From: an uncultured Prevotellaceae bacterium
GTDB lineage: Bacteria; Bacteroidota; Bacteroidia; Bacteroidales; Bacteroidaceae
Reading direction: 5' to 3'
DNA length: 39,502 bases
NCBI GenBank assembly: GCA_900321425.1
Contig: ONWA01000011.1
Location: forward strand, 1-39,502
A program made the translations under genes and the position numbers. Under the pieces are notes generated by a model. It did no database searches. It was not told the origin of the DNA and was given only the letters and a program-made list of their open reading frames with translations. This document shows positions 17,820 through 26,066 of the stretch, piece after piece (within the stretch, counting starts at the first letter, position 1; each line of letters opens with the position of its first letter).

Positions 17820-19062
17820 ATTCGATCTGATTATTATTGGTGCGGGACCTGGTGGCTACCGTGCTGCTGAATATGCAGCCCGTCAGGGACTGCAAGTGCT
17901 CATCGTGGAGCGCGACGAGGTAGGCGGCACCTGTCTGAATCGTGGGTGTATCCCCACAAAGACGTATGTACACTCAGCCACCTTCGCTGAGGCTTGTGAG
18001 CGTCAGCAACAAGTCGTGATGCAGTTGCGGAGTGGGGTAGAACAACTGATGCGTGCCCCTGGCATCACTCTGACGAAGGGTTCCGCTACGTTTGTGGATG
18101 CGACGACCGTCCAGGTAGGCGAGGAGTGCTTTACGGCTCCCCATATCATCATTGCCACAGGTAGCGAGGCGAAGATGCTACCGCTGCCCGATATCGACGA
18201 CGCTCGTGTGGTGACATCTACAGAACTGCTCCAGATGACCACACTCCCAAAGCGTCTCTGTATCATCGGAGCTGGTGTCGTCGGTATGGAGTTCGCGAGT
18301 GTGTTCAACCGTTTTGGCAGTGAGGTGACGGTCATCGAATACCTCAAGGAATGTCTGCCGATGGTAGACAGTGATATCGCCAAACGTCTGCGTAAACTCT
18401 TGGAGAAACGAGGCATCACCTTTAGGATGAAGACCGCTGTCTCCACCCTTGCCGATATCGATGCCGACGTGATCCTGATGGCTACAGGTCGCAAACCTTG
18501 TACTGACGGTCTTCATCTCGAAGCAGCAGGCATCACCTTGAACGCCAACGGTACCATTCCTGTCGACAACAACTACCAAGTGACCCCTCTCACCTCTCAC
18601 CTTTCACCTCTCACCTCTCAGATTTACGCCATCGGCGATGTCAACGGTCGACAGATGCTCGCCCATGCTGCTGAGTTCCAGGGCAAACGGGTCGTCAATC
18701 ACATCTTAGGGAAAACGGACACCATCCGTTTCGATATCATGCCGGCAGCGATCTTCACAGAGCCCGAAGTGGCGTGTGTGGGGTTGAGCGAAGACCAGTG
18801 TAAGGCGCAAGGTATCGACTACCAGTGTCGTAAGTCGTTCTGGCGTGCCAATGGTAAGGCTTTGGCGATGAACGAGACGGAGGGAATGCTCAAACTCCTC
18901 TCGTCGACCGATGGGCATATCATGGGCTGTCATGCTTTTGGAACACATGCTGCCGACTTGGTGCAGGAGGTGAGCGTGCTCATGTGTAAGGATGCGACCG
19001 TCGACGAACTCGACGATATGATCCATATCCACCCCACGCTCTCTGAATTGATCATTGCATAA
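17812..19062 (+). CDS. lpdA: Dihydrolipoyl dehydrogenase (L protein)
   Basis: A 416-residue flavoprotein that reoxidises dihydrolipoyl-GcvH with NAD. FAD-binding [17 protein letters not shown] is at the N-terminus, the redox disulfide is C41/C46 in [13 protein letters not shown], the NAD site is [15 protein letters not shown], and the second FAD motif is IYAIGDVNG. The C-terminal HIHPTLSE carries the catalytic His-x-x-x-x-Glu. It is somewhat short for the family. A run of 7-nt repeats encodes [12 protein letters not shown] (about residues 257-269) just before the IYAIGD motif, replacing the usual short linker. Start ATG 17812 was chosen over upstream codons in the same frame because it begins exactly at the FAD domain and overlaps the gcvPB stop. 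Confidence 0.95.
   Translation: MNKFDLIIIGAGPGGYRAAEYAARQGLQVLIVERDEVGGTCLNRGCIPTKTYVHSATFAEACERQQQVVMQLRSGVEQLMRAPGITLTKGSATFVDATTVQVGEECFTAPHIIIATGSEAKMLPLPDIDDARVVTSTELLQMTTLPKRLCIIGAGVVGMEFASVFNRFGSEVTVIEYLKECLPMVDSDIAKRLRKLLEKRGITFRMKTAVSTLADIDADVILMATGRKPCTDGLHLEAAGITLNANGTIPVDNNYQVTPLTSHLSPLTSQIYAIGDVNGRQMLAHAAEFQGKRVVNHILGKTDTIRFDIMPAAIFTEPEVACVGLSEDQCKAQGIDYQCRKSFWRANGKALAMNETEGMLKLLSSTDGHIMGCHAFGTHAADLVQEVSVLMCKDATVDELDDMIHIHPTLSELIIA
18590..18620. repeat. 7-nt tandem repeat (TCACCTC) inside lpdA
   Basis: Four full units (TCACCTC, TCACCTT, TCACCTC, TCACCTC) and a partial one, with a degenerate unit before them. Three units equal 21 nt, so the array reads as a 7-residue peptide repeat without breaking the frame. 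Confidence 0.8.
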
Positions 19063-19071
19063 ATCAAGAAC

Positions 19072-22000
19072 ATGACAGAAGAAAACAAGATAACGGCACA
19101 GGATGCCATTGCTGAGAATAATATCCCCAACGAGTGGGATAAGTTTTACCTGCGCGATGTGTCATTCGCGCACCTGATGACCCGTCGTATCTTCAACGTG
19201 CTGATCGTCGCCAACCCCTACGATGCCTTTATGCTCGAGGACGACGGACGTATCGACGAGAAGCTCTTTGATGAGTATAGTGAGTTGGGTATGCGTTATC
19301 CTCCCTCGTTTACGCAGGTGTCTACCACAGAAGAGGCCAATGATGTGATGCAGTTACACGACATCGACCTGGTGATCTGTATGCCAGGTAATGCTGACAA
19401 CGACGCCTTTGAGGTAGCTCGTGAGGTGAAGCAGATGGCTCCCCAGATTCCTTGTGTGGTGCTCACCCCTTTCTCGCATGGTATCACCAAACGTATCGAG
19501 AACGAGGATATGACTATCTTCGATTACGTGTTCTGTTGGTTGGGCAATACGAACTTGATCCTCTCCATCATCAAACTGATTGAGGACAAGATGAATATTG
19601 AGCACGACATCAGTGAGGCAGGTGTGCAGATGATCCTCCTCGTAGAGGATAATATCCGTTTCTATTCCTCTGTGCTCCCTAACCTCTATAATTATATTCT
19701 GGCACAGTCGAAGAACTTCTCTACCGAGGCGTTGAACCCCCATGCTGCTGCCCAACGTAAACGTGGTCGTCCGAAGGTGGTGCTAGCCACCAACTATGAA
19801 GAGGCGATGGAGTGGTATAACCGTTATCGTGATAATGTGCTGGGTGTCATCAGCGATACCCGTTTCCCGATGAAGGCTACCAACGACCGACTGAGTCATG
19901 TGGAGGATGGCGATGCTGAGGCTGGTCTGAAACTGTTTCATGAGATTCGCCGCTACGACGAGTATGTGCCACTGATTCTCCAGAGCTCTGAGTCGGAGAA
20001 CCGTGAGAAGGCTGAGGCGGAGAAGTTCCATTTCGTTGACAAGAACTCGAAGAAGATGAATGTCGACCTGCGTAAGCTCATCGAGGAACACATGGGCTTT
20101 GGCGATTTCGTCTTCCGTGACCCTGTTACGAAGGAAGAGATTGCCCGTATCTCCTCGTTGAAGGAGTTGCAGGACAATATCTTTAAGATTCCTACCGACT
20201 CTTTGCGCTATCATATCTCGCGTAACCACATGAGCCGTTGGTTGACGGCACGTGCCATCTTCCCTGTGTCGGAGTTCCTGAAGCATATCACTTGGCATAA
20301 GCTGCAGGATGTGGATATGCACCGTCAGATTATCTTCGATGCGATCGTGCAGTATCGTAGGATGAAGAATATCGGTGTTGTCGCCGTCTTCGACCGTCTG
20401 AAGTTCGACCGCTATGCCCACTTCGCCCGTATCGGTGAAGGCTCGTTGGGCGGCAAGGGTAGAGGTCTGGCTTTCCTCGACAATATCATCAAGCGTCATC
20501 CGGAACTCAACCAGTATGAGAACGCCCAGGTGATGATTCCCAAGACGGTGGTGCTCTGTACCGATTATTTCGATGAGTTCATGGATAAGAACAACCTGTG
20601 GACCATCGCTCTGAGTGATGCTCCTGATGATGAGATATTGAAACACTTCCTGAAGGCGCAGTTGCCCGATGCTCTCATCGCTGACTTCTTCACCTTCTTC
20701 GACGCTGTCAATGCGCCGATAGCCGTGCGCTCGTCCTCGTTGCTCGAGGACTCGCACTATCAGCCTTTCGCAGGTATCTATTCCACCTACATGATTCCTT
20801 ATCTGGAGGATAAATATGCGATGCTGCGAATGCTTGCCTGTGCCATCAAGAGTGTCTATGCCTCAGTCTATTATAAGGACTCTAAGGCGTATATGACTGC
20901 CACGTCGAATGTGATCGACCAGGAGAAAATGGCTGTTATCCTACAGGAAGTGGTGGGTCGTCAGTATGGCGATCATTTCTATCCCAATTTCTCTGGCGTA
21001 CTACGCTCATTAAACTATTATCCGATTGGCGACGAGACGGCCGAGGAAGGTATCGCCAGTCTGGCACTCGGATTAGGAAAATATATCGTCGACGGCGGAC
21101 AGACGTTGCGCGTCTCTCCCTATCATCCCCATCAGGTGCTTCAGACGAGTGAGATGGAGACGGCTCTGCGTGAGACGCAGACACAGTTCTATGCCCTCGA
21201 TATGTCGCAGGTGAGTGATGATTTTCAGGTCGATGACGGCTTTAATATCAAACGCCTTCGTGTGAAACAAGCCGACAAGGACGGTTCGCTGCATTATATC
21301 GCCTCCACCTACGACCCGATGGATCAAGTGATACGCGACGGACTTTATGAAGGAGGACGTAAGATCATCTCTTTCTGTGGTGTACTGCAGCAAGGCATCT
21401 TCCCCTTGCCCGAGTTGCTGCAACAGGTACAGAAGTGTGGTGCCGACGAGATGAAGCGTCCGGTAGAGATCGAGTTTGCCTGCAACCTGAATACCGATCG
21501 CACAGGCGAGCTCTATCTGTTGCAGATTCGACCTATCGTTGATTCCAAACAGGTGCTTGATGAGGACCTCGAGGCTATCGCCGACGAGGCGTGTCTGCTT
21601 CGGTCCACCAACTCGCTGGGACATGGTATCTCTGAGGATGTGGTTGATGTGGTCTATGTGAAGGCTGGCGACGACTTCACGGCGATGAACAATCCCACGA
21701 TTGCCAATCAGATTGAGCAGATCAACCGTAAGTTCCTGGCTGAAGATAAGAACTATGTCCTGATAGGACCTGGTCGTTGGGGTTCGAGTGACTATTGGTT
21801 GGGCATCCCTGTGAAGTGGCCGCATATCTCTGCCGCCCGTGTAATCGTGGAGGCAGGGTTGAAGAACTATCATGTCGACCCCTCGCAAGGTACGCACTTC
21901 TTCCAGAACCTCACCTCTTTCGGCGTGGGTTACTTTACGTTGAATACCTATACCAACGATGGAATCTACCAGCAGGCTGTCCTCGATGCGATGCCTGCTG

Positions 22001-22113
22001 TCGAGGAGACTGAGTATGTGCGCCACGTGCGTTTTGAGCGTCCGTTGAAGATCATGATGGATGGTAAGAAACAGACGGGTGTCGTCCTACTGCCCGCAGA
22101 CGACTGTCCATAG
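19072..22113 (+). CDS. Dual receiver-like / PPDK_N ATP-grasp fusion protein
   Basis: A 1013-residue protein. Residues ~41-165 resemble a degenerate receiver (FNVLIVANPYDAF, then DLVICMPGN). Residues ~186-335 keep the receiver catalytic set: acidic ED in LLVEDN, D262 in VISDTRFP, serines in LILQSSES and K324 in FVDKNS. A linker with YHISRNHMSRWLTARAIF follows. From ~453 an ATP-grasp PPDK_N domain is seen (RIGEGSLGGKGRGLAFLD, AVRSSSLLEDS, FAGIYSTY, closing with LLQIRPIVD). The C-terminal ~200 residues carry LIGPGRWGSSDYWLGIPVKW and DPSQGTHFFQNLTSFGVGYF. The phosphohistidine and PEP-binding TIM-barrel domains of real PEP synthase or PPDK are missing, so a swivelling phosphotransfer to pyruvate is not expected. 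Nine bases after lpdA. Function unknown. Confidence 0.8.
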   Translation: MTEENKITAQDAIAENNIPNEWDKFYLRDVSFAHLMTRRIFNVLIVANPYDAFMLEDDGRIDEKLFDEYSELGMRYPPSFTQVSTTEEANDVMQLHDIDLVICMPGNADNDAFEVAREVKQMAPQIPCVVLTPFSHGITKRIENEDMTIFDYVFCWLGNTNLILSIIKLIEDKMNIEHDISEAGVQMILLVEDNIRFYSSVLPNLYNYILAQSKNFSTEALNPHAAAQRKRGRPKVVLATNYEEAMEWYNRYRDNVLGVISDTRFPMKATNDRLSHVEDGDAEAGLKLFHEIRRYDEYVPLILQSSESENREKAEAEKFHFVDKNSKKMNVDLRKLIEEHMGFGDFVFRDPVTKEEIARISSLKELQDNIFKIPTDSLRYHISRNHMSRWLTARAIFPVSEFLKHITWHKLQDVDMHRQIIFDAIVQYRRMKNIGVVAVFDRLKFDRYAHFARIGEGSLGGKGRGLAFLDNIIKRHPELNQYENAQVMIPKTVVLCTDYFDEFMDKNNLWTIALSDAPDDEILKHFLKAQLPDALIADFFTFFDAVNAPIAVRSSSLLEDSHYQPFAGIYSTYMIPYLEDKYAMLRMLACAIKSVYASVYYKDSKAYMTATSNVIDQEKMAVILQEVVGRQYGDHFYPNFSGVLRSLNYYPIGDETAEEGIASLALGLGKYIVDGGQTLRVSPYHPHQVLQTSEMETALRETQTQFYALDMSQVSDDFQVDDGFNIKRLRVKQADKDGSLHYIASTYDPMDQVIRDGLYEGGRKIISFCGVLQQGIFPLPELLQQVQKCGADEMKRPVEIEFACNLNTDRTGELYLLQIRPIVDSKQVLDEDLEAIADEACLLRSTNSLGHGISEDVVDVVYVKAGDDFTAMNNPTIANQIEQINRKFLAEDKNYVLIGPGRWGSSDYWLGIPVKWPHISAARVIVEAGLKNYHVDPSQGTHFFQNLTSFGVGYFTLNTYTNDGIYQQAVLDAMPAVEETEYVRHVRFERPLKIMMDGKKQTGVVLLPADDCP

Positions 22114-22215
22114 AATGTGACGTCGTGAAGATGCAAAATCTCTTTCTGATGACAATAATCTTGCCGTTTGTACGTTATTTATCAAAATAATTCATTAACT
22201 TAAAACGAAAAGAAT

Positions 22216-22893
22216 ATGAAAAAGTATTTAGCAGAACTGGTAGGTACCTTCGTACTTACATTCTTGGGATGCGGCGCAGCCGTCGCACTGGGATGCAGTG
22301 GTGACAACACGGCAGCAGTAGTAGGAACAGCCATTGCCTTTGGTCTGGCTGTAGTCGCTATGGCCTATACCATTGGTGGCATCAGTGGTTGCCATATTAA
22401 TCCAGCTATCACTTTGGGATGTTTCATTACAGGTCGTATCGATGCGAAGGACTGTGGTATGTATATGTTGTTCCAGATTATCGGTGCTATTCTGGCAGCT
22501 GCTGCGCTGGCAGGTGTCGTGGCTACCGATCCTTCGCTGGTCATCACAACAGCTACAGGAGCTAACGCTTGTGCCTATGGTGTCACCAACGGTCTGATTG
22601 TCGAGATTGTCCTCACTGCGCTGTTTGTTCTCGTAGTACTGGGTGCTACTGCTAAGGCCAATGCCGCTACAGGCAACTTCGCAGGTCTGGCCATCGGTCT
22701 GTCGCTGATCCTCATCCACCTTGTAGGTATCCACTTCACGGGCACCTCTGTGAACCCTGCACGTTCCATCGGTCCTGCTCTCTTCGAGGGTGGTCAGGCA
22801 CTGGCTGAGCTGTGGGTATTCATCGTTGGTCCGTTCATTGGTGGTGCTTTGGCAGCCGGCATCTGGAAGGCTATCGCTACGGAGGAGAAATAA
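22216..22893 (+). CDS. Aquaporin (MIP family channel)
   Basis: A 225-residue membrane channel with both NPA boxes: SGCHINPAITLG near residue 60 and GTSVNPARSIGPALF near 180, and about six hydrophobic segments. The arginine after the second NPA is present. Small glycine residues and histidine in HLVGIHFTGTSVNP favour a water-selective AqpZ-like pore rather than a glycerol facilitator. It follows the operon by 102 nt. No clear -33/-7 promoter was found in that gap, so own transcription or read-through are both possible. A strong terminator follows at 22961-23007. Confidence 0.93.
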   Translation: MKKYLAELVGTFVLTFLGCGAAVALGCSGDNTAAVVGTAIAFGLAVVAMAYTIGGISGCHINPAITLGCFITGRIDAKDCGMYMLFQIIGAILAAAALAGVVATDPSLVITTATGANACAYGVTNGLIVEIVLTALFVLVVLGATAKANAATGNFAGLAIGLSLILIHLVGIHFTGTSVNPARSIGPALFEGGQALAELWVFIVGPFIGGALAAGIWKAIATEEK

Positions 22894-22960
22894 TTCACAA
22901 TTGTAAACTGCGTTTGTCATTTATCGACCTAAACGGTCGTTGCTAACGTGAAAAATTTTA

Positions 22961-23007
22961 AAATCGGGAGAAGGAATGTATTTTTTCTTTCTTCCGATTT
23001 TTTTTTT
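22961..23007 (+). terminator. Intrinsic terminator after the aquaporin gene
   Basis: A 14-bp stem (22961-22974 with 22987-23000, two G-T pairs) closes a 12-nt loop and runs straight into ten T residues (22998-23007). The aldolase promoter begins 5 nt later. Confidence 0.85.
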
Positions 23008-23011
23008 CCTG

Positions 23012-23029
23012 TACTTTTGCTTACCTTTG
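23012..23029 (+). promoter_or_regulatory. Twin -7 boxes ahead of fructose-bisphosphate aldolase
   Basis: TACTTTTG (23012-23019) and TACCTTTG (23022-23029) lie 10 nt apart, each followed by C. Neither has a TTTG at 20 nt upstream, since that region is the terminator stem and T tract. Confidence 0.65.
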
Positions 23030-23072
23030 CGCTCATAAGAAATTATATTCACTTTATTAATACATAATAATT

Positions 23073-24077
23073 ATGGTAGATTACAAATCATTAGGTCTTG
23101 TGAACACCCGTGAGATGTTCAAGCGTGCCATCAATGGCGGTTATGCTATTCCTGCTTTCAACTTCAACAACATGGAGCAGTTGCAGGCAATTATCAAGGC
23201 ATCTTCAGATTTGAAGAGCCCAGTGATCCTTCAGGTATCTAAGGGTGCCCGTAACTATGCCAATGCCACTCTTCTTCGCTATATGGCTCAGGGAGCTGTA
23301 GAGTATGCCAAGGAGTTAGGTTGTAAGCATCCAGAGATTGCTCTTCACCTCGATCATGGTGATAGCTTCGAGACTTGCAAGAGCTGTATCGACTATGGTT
23401 TCTCTTCAGTGATGATCGACGGTTCTGCTCTTCCTTACGAGGAGAACATCGCCCTGACGAAGAAGGTCGTAGAGTATGCTCATCAGTTCGACGTAACCGT
23501 TGAGGCTGAGTTGGGTGTGCTCGCAGGTGTTGAGGACGACGTCGTAGCTGCTGAGTCTCACTACACCAAGCCTGAGGAGGTGATCGACTTCGCTACTCGT
23601 ACTGGTTGCGATTCTCTCGCCATCTCTATTGGTACTTCTCACGGTGCTTATAAGTTCACTCCAGAGCAGTGCACACGCGATCCTAAGACCGGTAAGCTCG
23701 TTCCTCCTCCATTGGCATTCGACGTGCTCGATGCAGTCATGGAAAAGTTGCCAGGCTTCCCCATCGTTCTCCACGGTTCTTCTTCTGTACCTCAGGAGTA
23801 TGTTGATATGATCAACAACCTGGGTGGTAAGTTGCCTGATGCCGTTGGTATTCCTGAGGAGCAGTTGCGTAAGGCTGCCAAGAGTGCTGTCTGCAAGATC
23901 AATATCGACTCTGACTCTCGTCTGGCCTTCACCGCTGCCGTACGTAAGGTCCTCGCTGAGAAGCCAGGTGAGTTCGACCCACGTAAGTACTGTGGTCCTG
24001 CTCGCGATGAGATGGAGAAGATGTACAAGCATAAGATTGTTGAGGTGCTGGGCTCTGATAACAAGCTCGCTCAGTAA
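23073..24077 (+). CDS. Class II fructose-bisphosphate aldolase
   Basis: A 334-residue metal-dependent aldolase of glycolysis and gluconeogenesis cleaving fructose 1,6-bisphosphate to triose phosphates. Zinc-site region IALHLDHGDSFE, then TVEAELGVLAG, SIGTSHGAYKF and VLHGSSSVPQEY are all present in order. Length is normal. It has its own promoter region and a good terminator (24106-24135), so it is monocistronic. Codon choice is strongly biased toward GGT, GCT and CTC-type codons, as expected for a highly expressed gene. Confidence 0.95.
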   Translation: MVDYKSLGLVNTREMFKRAINGGYAIPAFNFNNMEQLQAIIKASSDLKSPVILQVSKGARNYANATLLRYMAQGAVEYAKELGCKHPEIALHLDHGDSFETCKSCIDYGFSSVMIDGSALPYEENIALTKKVVEYAHQFDVTVEAELGVLAGVEDDVVAAESHYTKPEEVIDFATRTGCDSLAISIGTSHGAYKFTPEQCTRDPKTGKLVPPPLAFDVLDAVMEKLPGFPIVLHGSSSVPQEYVDMINNLGGKLPDAVGIPEEQLRKAAKSAVCKINIDSDSRLAFTAAVRKVLAEKPGEFDPRKYCGPARDEMEKMYKHKIVEVLGSDNKLAQ

Positions 24078-24105
24078 TCATCATCATACTATTGATTATT
24101 CCAAG

Positions 24106-24135
24106 GAGGGTGTGCTCATGCATGCCCTCTTTTTT
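24106..24135 (+). terminator. Intrinsic terminator of the aldolase gene
   Basis: A 10-bp stem (24106-24115 with 24120-24129, two G-T pairs), a 4-nt loop TCAT, then six T residues. Confidence 0.85.
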
Positions 24136-24184
24136 CTTTCAGTGATGTGCCTTTTATAGTTGTCTATATTACTGACACTATTTC

Positions 24185-24216
24185 TTTGTTTGGTTTTTAT
24201 CCTTTTCTTACCTTTG
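24185..24216 (+). promoter_or_regulatory. Promoter of the AAA+ ATPase gene
   Basis: TTTG (24185-24188), 20 nt, TACCTTTG (24209-24216), a full-consensus site. It lies inside the longest open frame and moves the start to ATG 24249. Confidence 0.8.
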
Positions 24217-24248
24217 CAGAAAAATTAAAGGTTAACACAAAAGAAAGG

Positions 24249-26015
24249 ATGCTTATGAACATTGAAAAAGACATTCACCCCAGCATTTTAGCAGCCCTCA
24301 ACGGCCAGCAGTACGAAACAAATGAAACCCAAGTCACCTTCGACGACGGAGAAACACTCAACGTAGAACGCTTTACGTTTGGCGATCACGAGCCTACCTT
24401 GTTGGATGCCATCAAAGTCATCATCGAGCGATCAGAGAATTGTGAGCTCAGCAACGAGTTCTTTCTCGAAGCCGAAGAGGCACTCAACTATGTCAGCAAG
24501 CGTCTGTCCATCACCAACGAACAGTCGTTGATGCTGTCACTGGTAATCAGCGACTTTGCCAACCAACACATCGACGTGACGGATTTCGGCCGCTACTTGC
24601 GCTGCACACCTATTACGCTGTTGCCCTTCCTCAAAGAGATGGACGTGCTGGAGGAACGCGGCTATATCGTTTGCAATCGTGGTTGTAATCGCCCTTCTTA
24701 TCGCATACCTTATTATGTATTAGAGGCTCTGAACAATAATGAAGTGCCGGAAATGAACCAGCTCGCAGGCTTGACGTGTGAGGAGCTTATCAACGAACTG
24801 GATAAGATATTTGATCAGCGCAGTGAACATGAACTGACCTGCGACGGAATGATCAAACGCACCAGGTCGCTACTCAACAGCAATAACGAACTGCACTTTG
24901 TTGAGCAGTTAGATAGCTACGGTTTGAATGCCAACGACCGCATCGTACTGCTGTATATCGCATGTCAGTTTGTGATATTGCGCGACGAGCATATCGTGAT
25001 GCACCAACTGGGACGACTTTTCGACTCACGAAGTCTGTGGAGCAACCTTCGCCAACAACTGCTGAACGAGAAGAACCGCTTGCAACAGTTGGGTCTCATC
25101 GAATTTGCCCACGATGGGGGCTTTGGCGATCGTAATGCTTTCTGCTTGACGATGACGGCTAAACGGGCACTCTTCACTGAACTCAATATCAACATTGCGA
25201 ATAATGACCAACAGCGTCGTGGTTTGCAGCATTATGACGACATCGCTGCCCGTCAGCTGTTCTACGACGAGGCCACCAGCCGTCAGGTCGAGGAGTTGAC
25301 TGGCCTGCTTGACGAGGACAACTATCAACAGATTCGTCAGCGCCTGCAGGACAAAGGTTTCCGCTGTGGCTTCACCTGTCTGTTTTATGGCACACCTGGC
25401 ACAGGCAAGACGGAGACCGTGCTACAGTTGGCTCGCCAGACGGGGCGTGACATCATGCAGGTGAATGTCTCGGAGATTAAGAGTAAGTGGGTGGGTGACT
25501 CGGAGAAGAACATCAAGGCTTTGTTCGACGATTATCGCTGCAAGGTTAGAGAATGCGAGGTAACGCCCATCCTGCTGTTCAATGAGGCCGATGCCATCAT
25601 CAACCGTCGCCAGGAGATGGCAGAGCGCGGTGTGGATAAGATGGAGAACAGCATCCAGAATATCATTCTGCAGGAGATGGAAACGCTAGACGGCATCCTT
25701 ATCGCCACCACCAATCTGGAGCAGAATATGGATAAGGCCTTCGAGCGCCGCTTCCTCTATAAAATCAAATTTAACAAGCCTTCCGTTGAGGCTCGCCAGC
25801 ATATCTGGCAGACCATGATTCCCTCGCTCTCAGCCGATGCCGCCAGTCAGCTGGCCACCCGCTATGACTTCAGCGGAGGTCAGATAGAAAACATCGCCCG
25901 CCATCACGCTATCGACAGCATCCTTCATGGCACTAAGGCAGACGACCTGCAAACCCTCATCACCCATTGTGACCAAGAACGGTTAGAAAAGCAAAGACCT
26001 CGAATCGGATTCTAA
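24249..26015 (+). CDS. AAA+ ATPase with N-terminal winged-helix region
   Basis: A 588-residue protein. The first ~330 residues are helical and contain winged-helix-like stretches (for example FGRYLRCTPITLLPFLKEMDVLEERGYI at ~113-140, in part, and LQQLGLIEF). Residues ~375-560 form one AAA+ module: Walker A GTPGTGKT (381-388), Walker B ILLFNEAD (441-448) with Asn where Asp is usual, sensor-1 ATTN (486-489) and arginine fingers in FERRF (~498-502). The single-module arrangement resembles stand-alone FtsH/ATAD-like ATPases of the COG0464 type; substrate and partner are unknown. Start at 24249 follows the promoter; ATG 24255 is equally possible. The C-terminal codons form a stem of the terminator. 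Confidence 0.85.
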   Translation: MLMNIEKDIHPSILAALNGQQYETNETQVTFDDGETLNVERFTFGDHEPTLLDAIKVIIERSENCELSNEFFLEAEEALNYVSKRLSITNEQSLMLSLVISDFANQHIDVTDFGRYLRCTPITLLPFLKEMDVLEERGYIVCNRGCNRPSYRIPYYVLEALNNNEVPEMNQLAGLTCEELINELDKIFDQRSEHELTCDGMIKRTRSLLNSNNELHFVEQLDSYGLNANDRIVLLYIACQFVILRDEHIVMHQLGRLFDSRSLWSNLRQQLLNEKNRLQQLGLIEFAHDGGFGDRNAFCLTMTAKRALFTELNINIANNDQQRRGLQHYDDIAARQLFYDEATSRQVEELTGLLDEDNYQQIRQRLQDKGFRCGFTCLFYGTPGTGKTETVLQLARQTGRDIMQVNVSEIKSKWVGDSEKNIKALFDDYRCKVRECEVTPILLFNEADAIINRRQEMAERGVDKMENSIQNIILQEMETLDGILIATTNLEQNMDKAFERRFLYKIKFNKPSVEARQHIWQTMIPSLSADAASQLATRYDFSGGQIENIARHHAIDSILHGTKADDLQTLITHCDQERLEKQRPRIGF

Positions 26016-26029
26016 CGATTCGAGGTCTT
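25994..26029. terminator. Hairpin spanning the AAA+ stop codon
   Basis: A perfect 14-bp stem (25994-26007 with 26016-26029) closes an 8-nt loop that contains the TAA stop (26013-26015). No long T run follows, so it may act for either of the two converging genes or as an mRNA 3'-end stabiliser. Confidence 0.65.
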
Positions 26030-26066
26030 AAACTAAACACCTATCGATATCTTATGTGAATTTACA

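Noticed and set aside
19783-20757. A 324-codon minus-strand open frame, and a similar one at 21073-22026
   Set aside because: Both lie opposite the receiver/PPDK_N gene and have the composition of antisense frames in GC-biased codons.
22141-22170. Promoter of the aquaporin gene (TAATCTTG at 22156-22163)
   Set aside because: Two departures from the -7 pattern and no -33 element at the right distance.
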